Shown: positions 54,031-63,358 of the stretch, piece by piece
How positions within the stretch are numbered: the stretch's first letter is position 1
Layout of the letters: each line of letters starts with the position of its first letter
Assembly: GCF_002157685.2 (NCBI RefSeq)
Contig: NZ_AP026738.1
Location: 5,270,001-5,334,000 of the forward strand
DNA length: 64,000 nucleotides
Direction: 5' to 3'
DNA from: Comamonas thiooxydans
GTDB taxonomy: Bacteria; Pseudomonadota; Gammaproteobacteria; Burkholderiales; Burkholderiaceae_C
Position numbers and translations under genes: made by a program
Notes under the pieces: model-generated
What the model saw: only the letters and a program-made list of their open reading frames with translations
Databases searched by the model: none
What the model was told of the DNA's origin: nothing

Positions 54031-54513
54031 ATGAAGAAATTTGCTCTCTCCACCCTGCTTTGCGCCACAGTGGCCGCGGGCTCCTTCAGCGCCCATGCCA
54101 GCGGCCTCGGCGATGCCTTGCGCGGCCAGCTGGGCGGCGGCGCGGCCGAGAGCAGCTCGAGCGCTTCTGGCCTGGGCGGCATGCTCGGCGGCTCCGGAGG
54201 CTCTTCGGCACTGTCGGCCCTGGGCCTGGGCAACCTGAGCTCCGGCACGGCCAGCAATGCCGCCGGCGTCCTCACCTACTGCATGAAGAACAACTACCTG
54301 AACGCCGACAAGGCCGCCCAGGTCAAGAATCAGTTGCTGGGCAAGCTGGGCCTGGGCCAGAAGGAAGAACCCAAGGATCAGGGCTACCAGAATGGTCTGA
54401 TGGGCATGGTCACGGGCGCCGACGGCAAGAGCTTCAGCCTGGACAAGGTCAAGAGCAACCTCAAGGAAAAGGCCTGCGACTTTGTGCTGGACAATGCCAA
54501 ATCGCTGATCTGA
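54031..54513 (+). CDS. DUF2501 secreted protein (YjjA-like)
   Basis: The 160-residue protein has a signal peptide (MKKFALSTLLCATVAAGSFS) and a serine/glycine-rich low-complexity part. A conserved C-terminal region with two cysteines (VLTYCMKNNYLN and KEKACDFVLD) matches DUF2501/YjjA. Function unknown, probably periplasmic. ATG 54031 gives the best signal peptide; 54013 and 54022 are in frame. A strong terminator follows. Confidence 0.83.
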   Translation: MKKFALSTLLCATVAAGSFSAHASGLGDALRGQLGGGAAESSSSASGLGGMLGGSGGSSALSALGLGNLSSGTASNAAGVLTYCMKNNYLNADKAAQVKNQLLGKLGLGQKEEPKDQGYQNGLMGMVTGADGKSFSLDKVKSNLKEKACDFVLDNAKSLI

Positions 54514-54563
54514 CACCGAAAAACATGGCAGCCGGCGCTTGATGCGCAAGCGCTGCAATGCCC

Positions 54564-54598
54564 AAAGGCCTGCAACCATGGTTGCAGGCCTTTTTTTC
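54564..54598 (+). terminator. Terminator after the DUF2501 gene
   Basis: A 14-bp stem AAAGGCCTGCAACC / GGTTGCAGGCCTTT with a 2-bp centre is followed by a T-run, 50 bp after the stop. It is the strongest terminator in the window. Confidence 0.93.
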
Positions 54599-54725
54599 TT
54601 GCCGGCTGCGCCACGATGCAGGACGAGCGTCGAAAAGTCTGTAACAACAGACCGGGGTACAGGCACACTTTGTTTGCAAGACAATGACTGTTCAATAAAA
54701 CAACCTACGCTGAACGAGCCAAGAC

Positions 54726-55367
54726 ATGCACGCCACGCGCATCATTGCCATCCGGCACGGAGAGACAACCTGGAATGTCGATGGACGCATCCAGGGGCAT
54801 CTGGATATCCCCTTGAACGACACCGGCCTGTGGCAGGCCGAGCAGGCGGCCCAGGCGCTGGCCGACGAGAGCATTGCCGCCATCTACAGCAGCGACCTGC
54901 AGCGTGCCCATGTCACCGCGCAGGCGATTGCCCAGAGATCCGGTGCACCTCTGCACACCACCGCCGGCCTGCGCGAGCGCTGCTTCGGCGATTTTCAGGG
55001 CCGCACCTTCAAGGATGTGGAAGCCACCCAGCCCGAGGACGCCCAGCTCTGGCGCACGCGCAATCCGGCCTATGCCCCGCCCGGAGGTGGCGACTCGCTG
55101 CAGGCCTTGCGCGAACGCATCTTTGCCACCGTGGACCGGATTGCACGCCAGCATGAGGGCGAGCAGATCGTGCTGGTCGCCCATGGCGGCGTGATGGATG
55201 TGCTCTACAGACTGGCCACGCGCCAGGATTTCCAGACGCCACGCACCTGGGAGCTGAGCAACTGCGCCATCAATCGCCTGCTCTGGACGCCCGACGGCCT
55301 GTCTTTGGTAGGCTGGGCAGATACCGCACACCTTCAGCAAGGCAGCCGAGATGAAGCACATTCCTGA
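54726..55367 (+). CDS. histidine phosphatase family protein (GpmB-like)
   Basis: The 213-residue phosphoglycerate-mutase-like enzyme carries the phosphohistidine motif IRHGETTWN (H11) and the second catalytic histidine in VAHGGVMD. It resembles GpmB/CobC-type phosphatases; the substrate is not shown. Its last 17 bp overlap the start of the next gene, so both are probably translated together. An inverted repeat GTCTGT / ACAGAC (54639-54654) is in the upstream promoter area. Confidence 0.9.
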   Translation: MHATRIIAIRHGETTWNVDGRIQGHLDIPLNDTGLWQAEQAAQALADESIAAIYSSDLQRAHVTAQAIAQRSGAPLHTTAGLRERCFGDFQGRTFKDVEATQPEDAQLWRTRNPAYAPPGGGDSLQALRERIFATVDRIARQHEGEQIVLVAHGGVMDVLYRLATRQDFQTPRTWELSNCAINRLLWTPDGLSLVGWADTAHLQQGSRDEAHS

Positions 55368-56535
55368 GCATTTGCAGACCCTGGTCGGCCAGGCCGTCAA
55401 ACGCATAGACACGCCCGCGCTGGTCATCGACCTGGACGCCATGGACCGCAATATCGAGCGCATGGCCCGCTTTGCCCAGCAGCATGGCGTGCTCTGGCGC
55501 CCGCATGCCAAGCTGCACAAAAGCGCTCATATCGCCCATCTGCTCGAGCATGCCGGCGCCTGCGGCCACTGCGTGCAGAAAGTCAGCGAGGCCGAGGCAC
55601 TGGCCCGGGGCGGCATCACCAATATCTTCATCAGCAACGAAGTCATCGCCCAGACCAAGCTGGCGCGCGTGGCGGCTCTGGCCAAGGCGTTGAATGCCCA
55701 GGGCGGACGGCTGGCCCTGGCCGTGGATTGCGAGGAAGGCATCACGCGGCTGGTGCGGGCCCTGCAGGATGCGCAGGCAGGCGATGCAGCCATGGATGTG
55801 CTGGTGGAGATCAATGTCGGCCAGAACCGCTGCGGCGCAGAGCCCGGCGAAGCCGCCCTGGTGCTGGCACAGGCCATTGCCGCCCAGCCCACGCTGCGCT
55901 TTGCGGGTCTGCAGGCTTATCACGGCGGCGCCCAGCATCTGCGCGGAGCCGACGAGCGCAAGGCAGCCATCGAGCAGGTGCTCAAGCTCGTCAACCGCAC
56001 GCGCCATGAATTCGACCGCGCCGGCCTGGCCATTCCGCTGATCACGGGTGCCGGCACGGGCACCATGGTCAACGAGGCCGCCAGCGGCATCTATGGAGAA
56101 ATCCAGCCCGGCTCCTTCCTATTCATGGATGCAGACTACGCGGCCAACCAGCGCGACGCGGCCCAGCCCCTGTTCGAGCATGCGCTCTACGTCAAGACCC
56201 AGGTCATGTCGCTCAGCAGCGGGCATGCCGTCTGCGACGCCGGCCACAAGGCCCATGCCATAGACTCCGGCCTGCCCAGGCTGCATGCGCTGCCGCCCGA
56301 AAACGCGCTGCGCTTTGCCAACGGCGGCGACGAGCATGGCGTGCTGCACCCCGATGCCGACGCGGGCAACCACAGCGGATGGCTGCCAGCGCTGGGCGAG
56401 AGCCTGTGGCTGATTCCCGGCCACTGCGACCCCACTGTCAATCTGCACGACCATCTGATCGGCGTGCGCGGCGGACGGCTCAAGGGCGTGGTCGAGCGCA
56501 TCTTCACCGTCGACGGGCGCGGCGCGCTGACCTGA
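55351..56535 (+). CDS. DSD1-family PLP enzyme (D-threonine / 3-hydroxyaspartate aldolase type)
   Basis: The 394-residue enzyme has an alanine-racemase-like barrel with the PLP lysine in RPHAKLHK (K54), and a C-terminal metal site PGHCDPT (H358, C359, D360). The spacing H-x-D fits the metal site of D-threonine aldolases rather than the H-x-C zinc site of eukaryotic D-serine dehydratase. It would split a D-3-hydroxy amino acid into glycine and an aldehyde. Physiological substrate unknown. It overlaps the phosphatase gene by 17 bp. Confidence 0.87.
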   Translation: MKHIPEHLQTLVGQAVKRIDTPALVIDLDAMDRNIERMARFAQQHGVLWRPHAKLHKSAHIAHLLEHAGACGHCVQKVSEAEALARGGITNIFISNEVIAQTKLARVAALAKALNAQGGRLALAVDCEEGITRLVRALQDAQAGDAAMDVLVEINVGQNRCGAEPGEAALVLAQAIAAQPTLRFAGLQAYHGGAQHLRGADERKAAIEQVLKLVNRTRHEFDRAGLAIPLITGAGTGTMVNEAASGIYGEIQPGSFLFMDADYAANQRDAAQPLFEHALYVKTQVMSLSSGHAVCDAGHKAHAIDSGLPRLHALPPENALRFANGGDEHGVLHPDADAGNHSGWLPALGESLWLIPGHCDPTVNLHDHLIGVRGGRLKGVVERIFTVDGRGALT

Positions 56536-56573
56536 TGTGCTCTGGCTTCGAGCTTTGATTGCTATTAAAAAAA

Positions 56574-56653
56574 GAGCTATCAGCGCATTTCATGTAATGA
56601 TTTCAAGGCATAAATAAGCTGAAACTCATATATGAAAGGCGTCAGAAGCTCTC
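56574..56653. repeat. Long dispersed inverted repeat element, copy 2
   Basis: An 80-bp element has ends GAGCTATCAGCGC and GCGTCAGAAGCTCTC, imperfect complements that match the end pattern of the 84-bp element at 38010-38093. It fills the gap between the convergent aldolase and phosphoribosyltransferase genes. The right arm is followed by a T-run, so it may act as a terminator. Confidence 0.65.
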
Positions 56654-56657
56654 TTTT

Positions 56658-57413
56658 TTACAGGCTTTCAGGCCACCAGCCGTCGGCACGGCGCTCCATG
56701 CGCGGGCAGTCGTAGGCCGCGACCACGGGGATGGCGCTGCCATCGGCACGCACCAGTTTCTGCTGCCACTGCGTGCCCTGGCGCATGGCCACGGCAATGG
56801 CGGCCACTTCGGCGCCGCAACGCTCGAGCAGCTTGAGACCGGACACCATGGTCGTGCCCGAACTCACGGCATCGTCCACCACCAGCACGCGCTTGCCAGT
56901 GATCAGACTCAGCTGATTGGGGTCGATATAGAGCAGCTTGCCCTTGCCCGGCGTGGTGATGGAGCTGACGGGCTCGGAGAGCTCGTCGCGATACCAGTAT
57001 TTACGCGAGTAACCAAGCGGCACATAGCGGCTGCGGCCCAGGTGGCGCGCCACCAGCGGCGCAAAGGCCAGGCCCAGCGTGGGCAGACCGACAACCACAT
57101 CGAAGTCATGCGCCCCGGCGCCTTGCGCCATGTGCTGCGCCAATTGCTCGACCACTTCAATGGAAGCCTGGTTGGCAATCAGCGACGCCACGCAGCGGTC
57201 GGGGGCGGAACCGTCGGCCGTGGGCATGCCGCGCAGTGGCAGCAGCAGATAACGGCCGTCGGGCAGCCTGGCCGGATAGCTCTTCGCATAGGGCGGCAGT
57301 GGCGACTGGCTCAGATCGGCCTCGGTGACGGTGGCTTGCCAGTAGTCGGTCGTGGCATCGAAGCCGGGCAGGTTCTGGCCGGAAAGATCGGCCACGGGTG
57401 CAATTTCACTCAT
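56658..57413 (-). CDS. phosphoribosyltransferase family protein
   Basis: The 251-residue protein has the PRPP-binding loop VLVVDDAVSSGTT (about 175-187) and the flexible-loop region of type I phosphoribosyltransferases. An N-terminal extension of about 60 residues is not conserved. The base is not identified; it could be adenine-PRT-like. It is the last gene of the Bug-M20-PRT run, with the M20 stop 7 bp before its start. Confidence 0.82.
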   Translation of the reverse strand: MSEIAPVADLSGQNLPGFDATTDYWQATVTEADLSQSPLPPYAKSYPARLPDGRYLLLPLRGMPTADGSAPDRCVASLIANQASIEVVEQLAQHMAQGAGAHDFDVVVGLPTLGLAFAPLVARHLGRSRYVPLGYSRKYWYRDELSEPVSSITTPGKGKLLYIDPNQLSLITGKRVLVVDDAVSSGTTMVSGLKLLERCGAEVAAIAVAMRQGTQWQQKLVRADGSAIPVVAAYDCPRMERRADGWWPESL

Positions 57414-57420
57414 ACAAAAC

Positions 57421-58650
57421 TCAGTCGCGGCGCAGATAGCTCTCGGCCAGCCTCACCCAGTACGAGGCCGTGACCGGCAGCAGGTTGTCGTTGAAGTCAT
57501 AGGCCGCGTTATGCACCATGCAACCGCCCTCGCCCATGCCGTTGCCGACGATGAAATAGTTGCCGGGAACCTGGTTCAGCATGATGGCGAAGTCGTCGCT
57601 GGCCTGCAGCGGCTGCAGATCGGGAATCAACCATGCTTCGCCGAGGAATTCGCGGGCCACACCGACTGCGAAATCGGTAGCCGCCTTGTCGTTCATGACG
57701 GGCGGATAACGCCATTTGTAGTCCACCTCGGCCGTGGCGCGGTGGACTGCGGCCTGGGCATGGGCCATGGCCGTGATGCGCTCGCGCAGTTGCTGGCGCA
57801 CCTCTGGGCAGCGCGCGCGGATGGTCACGCGCAGCTCGCAGGTTTCGGGAATCACATTGGGCGCATCGCCCGCGTGGATGGCACCGATGGTGACCACGGC
57901 CATGTCGTTGGGGTCGATCTCGCGCGAGCGTATGGTCTGCAGCGCCAGCACCAGATGCGAGGCCACGACGATGGGGTCCACGGCAACATGGGGCATGGCG
58001 CCATGGCCGCCCTTGCCGCGGATGGTGATGATGGCCGTGTCCGAGCTGGAATACATCACGCCCGAGCGAAAGCCGAACTGCCCTGCCGGGTAGCCGGGCT
58101 CGTTGTGAAACGCGTAGAGCGCATCGCAGGGAAACAGCTCGAACAGGCCCTGCTCCACCATCTTCTGCGCGCCGCCATGGCCTTCCTCGGCGGGCTGAAA
58201 GATCAAATGGAGCGTGCCCTGGAGCTGATTCTTGCGCCCGGCCAGCACCCTGGCCGCGGCCAGCAGCGTGGCCGTGTGCCCGTCGTGGCCGCAGGCATGC
58301 ATCTTGCCGTCGTGACGACTCGCATAGGGCAGGCCCGTGGTTTCACGGATAGGCAGTGCATCCATGTCGGCGCGCAGGCCCAGGCGCTTGCCGATGTGCT
58401 TGCCATCCGGGTGATCGCCGCAGCGCAGCGTCCCCACCACGCCGGTGTCGCCCAGGCCGCGATGGACCTCGTAGCCCCATTCGGCCAGCCTGGCCGCCAC
58501 GATATCGCCGGTGCGATGCTCTTCGTAGGCCAGCTCGGGATGGGCGTGCAGATCGTGGCGCAGGGCCAGCATTTCCTGCGCAATGGCTGCCACTTCGGGC
58601 AGCACGGGCGGATGGATTTCAGCGTGGACAGGGTTCAGCGGCGCAGCCAT
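57421..58650 (-). CDS. M20-family amidohydrolase
   Basis: A 409-residue zinc peptidase/amidohydrolase of the hippurate hydrolase/IAA-amino-acid hydrolase type (M20D). It shows MHACGHDGHTATLLAAA (zinc ligands), AEEGHGGAQKMVEQG, and a dimerisation lid domain between. It would cleave N-acyl amino acids in the cytoplasm. It lies 3 bp after the Bug gene and 7 bp before the PRT gene on the same strand, so the Bug protein may supply its substrate. Confidence 0.92.
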   Translation of the reverse strand: MAAPLNPVHAEIHPPVLPEVAAIAQEMLALRHDLHAHPELAYEEHRTGDIVAARLAEWGYEVHRGLGDTGVVGTLRCGDHPDGKHIGKRLGLRADMDALPIRETTGLPYASRHDGKMHACGHDGHTATLLAAARVLAGRKNQLQGTLHLIFQPAEEGHGGAQKMVEQGLFELFPCDALYAFHNEPGYPAGQFGFRSGVMYSSSDTAIITIRGKGGHGAMPHVAVDPIVVASHLVLALQTIRSREIDPNDMAVVTIGAIHAGDAPNVIPETCELRVTIRARCPEVRQQLRERITAMAHAQAAVHRATAEVDYKWRYPPVMNDKAATDFAVGVAREFLGEAWLIPDLQPLQASDDFAIMLNQVPGNYFIVGNGMGEGGCMVHNAAYDFNDNLLPVTASYWVRLAESYLRRD

Positions 58651-58653
58651 GGC

Positions 58654-59646
58654 TTATTCCGCCTGGATGTTGGCCGACTTCACGATCTGGGCATAGCCGG
58701 CTTTTTCCTTCTTCAGGAACTGGACGAAGCTGGCCTGGGTGCCGGAGCCGGGCGTGGCGCCGCCGTCCTCCAGGCGCTTGCGCACCTCGGGCATCTTGAG
58801 CACGGCATCGAGCTCGGTGGCCAGGCGCGTGACCACGGCCTGAGGTGTCTTGGCGGGCACGAACAGGCCCGTCCAGGTATTGAGGTCAAAGCCCTTGAGC
58901 TCGGCCGTCTCGCCAAAAGTGGGCACGTTGTGGATGGCATCGATGCGCTTGGCCGATGTCACGCCCAGGCCTTCGAGCTTCTTCTGCTGGATCATGGGCA
59001 CGGCGCTCACGGTGGTGAGCATGCCCACATCGACCTGACCGCCCATCACGTCGCTGGTGATCTGGGCGCCGCCGCGATAGGGCACATGCACCAGCTTGAT
59101 CTTGGCACGCTCCTGCAGCATTTCCATGGCCAGATGCAGCATGGTGCCCACGCCCGAAGTGGCGTAGGTCAACGATCCGGGCTTGGAGCGCGCCAGAGCA
59201 ATCAGCTCGTTCAGATTGTGCGCCGGCAGGCCGGGTCGGGCCACGGCGACCACGGGGGCGATGGTGGTCAGCCCCACGGGTGTCAGATCCTTTTCGGCGT
59301 CGTACTTGACGGCGGAATTCACCAGCTGGGCAATGCTGATGGGGCCGTCGAAGCCCATGAGCAAGGTATAGCCGTCGGCCGGCGCCTTGACGGCCTTGCT
59401 CACCCCGAGCACACCGCCGGCGCCAGGCACGTTGTCCACCACGATGGACTGGTGCAGGCGCTCGCCCAGCTTCTGGCCGATCAGGCGCGCCGTGGTGTCC
59501 ACATTGCCACCGGCACTGAACGGCACGATCAACGTGATGGGCTTGGTGGCGGGCCAGGCATCGGCCGCGGCAAGAACGGGAGCGGAAAAACCGGCCGCAG
59601 CCATCAGGGCGGCGGTCGCGACAAGAGAGCGGCGTGGTATGGACAT
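58654..59646 (-). CDS. Bug/TctC-family periplasmic binding protein
   Basis: The 330-residue Bug protein begins SIPRRSLVATAALMAAAGFS, with a signal peptide containing an Arg pair. Landmarks include KPITLIVPFSAGGNVDTTAR, DNVPGAGGVLG, LTYATSGVGTMLHLAMEML and VPYRGGAQITSDVMGGQVDVG. ATG 59646 precedes the signal peptide; the longer frame adds nine residues. It heads an operon with the M20 hydrolase and lies 192 bp downstream of the LysR gene. No TctAB is present. Confidence 0.91.
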   Translation of the reverse strand: MSIPRRSLVATAALMAAAGFSAPVLAAADAWPATKPITLIVPFSAGGNVDTTARLIGQKLGERLHQSIVVDNVPGAGGVLGVSKAVKAPADGYTLLMGFDGPISIAQLVNSAVKYDAEKDLTPVGLTTIAPVVAVARPGLPAHNLNELIALARSKPGSLTYATSGVGTMLHLAMEMLQERAKIKLVHVPYRGGAQITSDVMGGQVDVGMLTTVSAVPMIQQKKLEGLGVTSAKRIDAIHNVPTFGETAELKGFDLNTWTGLFVPAKTPQAVVTRLATELDAVLKMPEVRKRLEDGGATPGSGTQASFVQFLKKEKAGYAQIVKSANIQAE

Positions 59647-59838
59647 GTACAGGTAGCAGTGGGTCACGGGCACCTTGCCGCAGCATGCGGACGGCGGAGT
59701 GCCCGTGCAGGCCGGCGGGTCAAGACAGCTTGCTGACCGGGGAGATGGGCGAAATTATCGGTTCGCTTCTCGCGAAATCTCATAAATAAAACTACTTAGC
59801 AATCGATGCTTACCCGTGGAAGCCTCTGATCCACGACC

Positions 59839-60822
59839 TCAGATCACTGCCTGTCGGGCCATCAGGGCACCGGCTGTCTCGGCTACCAGGGCTGCCACCG
59901 CCTTGCCTGCCAGAGTGAAAGGACGCTGACTGCTGGTAGCCAGCACCACATGCTGACGAAACACCCGCTCCGCCAGTGGAATGGCTGCGAGGCTGCCACA
60001 GGCCAGCTCCTCGCTGACGGCATGGCGCGGCAGCAGCGTGGCGCAGTCGTGCCGAGCCAGCATGCTCTTGAGGATCACCGAGGAGCTCCCCTCCAGGATC
60101 ACGTTCAGGCTCAGCCCCTGTCGGCCTGTCTGCTCATCGAGCAGGTTGCGGATGGCGTTGGGAGGCACCGGCAGCACCAGCGGCAGGCGCTCGAGCGTCT
60201 GCAGGGCCATGCTGGCCGGCAGGGCCGTATCCGCCGGCGCCAGCATGCGCTGCAGCACACGCGGGCGGCCCACCACGCAGATCTGCGCATCGGCCAGCTT
60301 GCGATAGCTGTTGCTGCCTCTGGCCCGGTAACGGTTCAGGATCGCCATGTCGATGCGGCCCTGGCTCAGCGCCACCTCCATGTCTCCGCTATAGCCCTCT
60401 ATGACGCGCAGCCGGATCTCGGGAAAGCGCTGTGCCACCTCGCCATACAGCGCCGCAGCCATGAAGCCGGCCACACCCGGCACCAGGCCCAGCGTAACCA
60501 GGCCGCTGGGCACACCGGTCAGCTCCTTGCCCAGGCGCACCAGCGCCTCGGCCTCGGACAGCAAAGCCGAAACGCGCGGCAGCATCTGCTCGGCCAGTGC
60601 CGTGGGCTTGACGCCGCGTCCGGTGCGATAGAAGAGCGCGCCGCCCAGCGCACGCTCCAGTTCGGCGATCTGCCGACTCACGGCCGACTGCGCCAGTCCA
60701 CGCTCGACGGCCGCGCGTGTCAGGCTGCCGCCCTGGATCGCGGCGGCCAGCGTCCTCAGCGACTTCAGTGTCAGCAACTCCAGGGCTTCGGTGGCGTGGG
60801 TCATGGCAGCTTCTGCATCCAT
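59839..60822 (-). CDS. LysR-family regulator, divergent from the CaiB operon
   Basis: The 327-residue LysR protein has an N-terminal HTH (GSLTRAAVERGLAQSAVSRQIAELERALGGALFYR) and an effector domain. It faces the CoA-transferase gene across 77 bp and also precedes the Bug-M20-PRT operon on its own strand, so it could control either or both. Its ligand is unknown. A second ATG at residue 7 (MTHATEALELL) is possible. Confidence 0.9.
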   Translation of the reverse strand: MDAEAAMTHATEALELLTLKSLRTLAAAIQGGSLTRAAVERGLAQSAVSRQIAELERALGGALFYRTGRGVKPTALAEQMLPRVSALLSEAEALVRLGKELTGVPSGLVTLGLVPGVAGFMAAALYGEVAQRFPEIRLRVIEGYSGDMEVALSQGRIDMAILNRYRARGSNSYRKLADAQICVVGRPRVLQRMLAPADTALPASMALQTLERLPLVLPVPPNAIRNLLDEQTGRQGLSLNVILEGSSSVILKSMLARHDCATLLPRHAVSEELACGSLAAIPLAERVFRQHVVLATSSQRPFTLAGKAVAALVAETAGALMARQAVI

Positions 60823-60899
60823 CTGAAAACGAGATATCTGATTCTCATATTTCTGGTTGGCTCGCGGCTAGCTGTTTCCTACATTGACCTGCAGGAGAC

Positions 60900-62105
60900 A
60901 TGCACACCATGAACGGACCTCTCACCGGACTGCGCGTCCTGGACATCGCCACCATCATTGCCGCGCCCTCGGCCGCGGCCCTCCTTGCCGACTACGGCGC
61001 CAGCGTCGTCAAGGCCGAGTTGCCCGGCGCAGGCGACGGCATGCGTGACTTTCCACCGCACAAGGACGGCAAGCCTCTGTGGTGGAAAGTGACCAACCGC
61101 GGCAAACGCCTGGTCACGCTCGACCTGCGCAAGCCCGAGGGCGCCGCGCTGCTGCTGCGCATGCTGCCTCAGTTCGATGTGCTGATCGAGAACTTCCGCC
61201 CCGGCACGCTGGACCGCTGGGGCCTGAGCAAAGAGGCCTTGTGGCAGGCCCAGCCCAGCCTGGTGATACTGCGCACCACGGGCTTTGGTCAGAGCGGTCC
61301 CTACCGCGACCGGCCGGGCTTTGCACGCTTGTTCGAGGCCATGGGCGGCCTGACCTACATCAGCGGCGAAGCCCAGGGAGCGCCCATGCACTCCGGCTAC
61401 CCACTGGCCGACAACGTCGGCGGACTGTTCGGTGCGGTAGGCGTGCTGGCTGCGCTGTGGCGCCGCGCCCGCAACCCGCAGGCTCCAGGCGAGGAAATCG
61501 ATCTGTCGCTGACCGAGGCCACGCTCAAGCTGCTCGAGTTCCTGCCCATCCAGCATGAGCAGCTAGGCACCGTGTATCAGCGTTCGGGCAATGCCAACCA
61601 GTACTCTGCACCGGCCGCGGTCTACCGCACTGCCGACGGGCAATGGGTATCGCTGTCGGGCAGCACCAATGCCATGTTTGCCAACAACTGCCGCGCCATA
61701 GGCAGGCCCGAACTGATAGATGAGCCATGCTTCGCCAACAACCGTGACCGCGTGCAGCATGCCCAGGAGCTGAACGGCATCTTCGCGGCCTGGTGCGCAG
61801 CACATCCGCTGGCGGCGGTGCTTGCCGCCTTCGAGGCGGCGCAGGGCACCATCGCCCCGGTCTACGGTATCGACCAGATCGAGGCCGACCCGCACATGCG
61901 CGCTCGCCAGGCCCTTTGCGACGTGCCCGACCGGGACTTCGGCAGCGTGCGCATGGCCAATGTCGTGCCGCGGTTCGCCCGAGCGCCCGGCAGCATCCGC
62001 CACGCCGGCGGTTCACTGGGGCAGGACAACGAAGCGTTCTACCAGGCCGAGCTGGCAATGCCTGCCGCCGAACTGGCCCACCTGCGCGAGGCAGGCGTCA
62101 TCTGA
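60900..62105 (+). CDS. CaiB/BaiF-family CoA transferase
   Basis: The 401-residue class III CoA transferase has the catalytic aspartate D171 in PLADNVGGL, the N-terminal RVLDIATIIAAPSAAALLADYGASV and the helix LIENFRPGTLDRWG. It would transfer CoA between organic acids, probably to activate the substrate of the next gene. It is the first gene of an operon with an acyl-CoA dehydrogenase and an NMO-like enzyme. The acid cannot be named. GCAGGAGAC precedes the start. Confidence 0.92.
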   Translation: MHTMNGPLTGLRVLDIATIIAAPSAAALLADYGASVVKAELPGAGDGMRDFPPHKDGKPLWWKVTNRGKRLVTLDLRKPEGAALLLRMLPQFDVLIENFRPGTLDRWGLSKEALWQAQPSLVILRTTGFGQSGPYRDRPGFARLFEAMGGLTYISGEAQGAPMHSGYPLADNVGGLFGAVGVLAALWRRARNPQAPGEEIDLSLTEATLKLLEFLPIQHEQLGTVYQRSGNANQYSAPAAVYRTADGQWVSLSGSTNAMFANNCRAIGRPELIDEPCFANNRDRVQHAQELNGIFAAWCAAHPLAAVLAAFEAAQGTIAPVYGIDQIEADPHMRARQALCDVPDRDFGSVRMANVVPRFARAPGSIRHAGGSLGQDNEAFYQAELAMPAAELAHLREAGVI

Positions 62106-62131
62106 GGCAGACCTGAAACAAAGGAGACCCC

Positions 62132-63358
62132 ATGTCGATTCCCGAACCCCACCACCCGCTTGTGCGCCTGTCGCCCGATGAAGCCGCACTGCTTGAGCGC
62201 GTGAGAACGCTGGTGGCCGAGCGCATCGGTCCGGACGCTGACCGCGTGGCGCAGCAGGACGTCTTCGCCTGGGATACCTTCCGGCTGCTATGTCGCGAAG
62301 GCATCGTCGCCACCGCCTTCCCGCGCGCGCACGGCGGCAGCGAGGCGTCGATGATGCTGCGCGTGCGCATCATCGAGGAAGTAGCGTCTGTGTGTTCGAC
62401 GGCCGCTTCGCTGGTCACAGGCACCGACCTGTCCTCGCGCCCCATCGTGGCCGGCGGCAGCGAGGCGCTGCGCAGCGCGCTGATCCCCGATCTGGCCAGC
62501 GGCGCACGCCAGTCGGCCTTTGCACTGACCGAGCCCGGCGCAGGCAGCGACGTGGCGCGGCTGGGGGCGCACTATGCGCCGGCACCGCAGGGCGGCTGGA
62601 CGCTCAATGGCCAGAAGAAGTTCATCACCCGCGCCAACGTAGCCGACATGTTCGTGGTGGTAGCGCGCCAGGCGGACGGTCCCGGCGGCGGCCGCGGACT
62701 GAGCGCCTTCGTCGTGCCGCGCGACACGCCCGGCATCACGGTATCGCCGGTGATTCCCAAGCTGGGCTGGTACGGCGTGCCGATCGCGCTGGTCAGCTTC
62801 GACAACGTGCACATCGCGCCAGAGCACCTGCTCGGCAAGGAAGGCGAAGGCATGGCTCTGGCGCAGGACACATTGCTGCGCGCACGCATCGGCCACGCTG
62901 CGATCGCGCTGGGCCGCGCCGCAGGCGCGCTGCAGATTGCCGCCCAGTACGCCAACCAGCGCCAGGTCTTCGGGCAGCCGGTGGGTGCGCACCAGGGCAT
63001 CCAGTGGATGGTGGCCGAGATGGCAGCCCAGATCGAGGCTGCACGCTGTCTGGTCTACAGCACCGCGCAGCGCTACGACGCAGGCGATGCCGACGTGGCC
63101 ATCCATGCATCGATCGCCAAGCTGCATGCCACCGACCTGTGCATGCGCATCGTGGTCGACTGCCTGCAACTGCTGGGCGGCAACGGCTACCTCAAGGCCT
63201 TCCCGCTGGAGCGCTTCCTGCGCGACGCCAAGATGAACCAGATCGGCGAAGGTACCAGCGAGATTCACAAGACGCTGATCGGCCGCCATGTGCTGCGGCG
63301 CGCCGCAGCGCTGCCGCAGCACCCTTGCCTGGACATGGAGCCGGAGCTGTGGACATGA
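62132..63358 (+). CDS. acyl-CoA dehydrogenase family protein
   Basis: The 408-residue flavoprotein shows LTEPGAGSDVARLGA (FAD and substrate), NGQKKFITRANVADMFVVVA, FGQPVGAHQGIQWMVAEM, and a catalytic glutamate in GEGTSEI (E373). It would introduce a double bond into the acyl-CoA made by the CaiB product. It lies 26 bp after that gene and overlaps the next by ATGA. Chain length and substrate are not evident. Confidence 0.93.
   Translation: MSIPEPHHPLVRLSPDEAALLERVRTLVAERIGPDADRVAQQDVFAWDTFRLLCREGIVATAFPRAHGGSEASMMLRVRIIEEVASVCSTAASLVTGTDLSSRPIVAGGSEALRSALIPDLASGARQSAFALTEPGAGSDVARLGAHYAPAPQGGWTLNGQKKFITRANVADMFVVVARQADGPGGGRGLSAFVVPRDTPGITVSPVIPKLGWYGVPIALVSFDNVHIAPEHLLGKEGEGMALAQDTLLRARIGHAAIALGRAAGALQIAAQYANQRQVFGQPVGAHQGIQWMVAEMAAQIEAARCLVYSTAQRYDAGDADVAIHASIAKLHATDLCMRIVVDCLQLLGGNGYLKAFPLERFLRDAKMNQIGEGTSEIHKTLIGRHVLRRAAALPQHPCLDMEPELWT

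Noticed and set aside
57352..59736. 794-residue plus-strand open frame across three genes
   Set aside because: It runs antisense through the M20 and Bug genes, rich in His/Gly/Arg, without any family feature.
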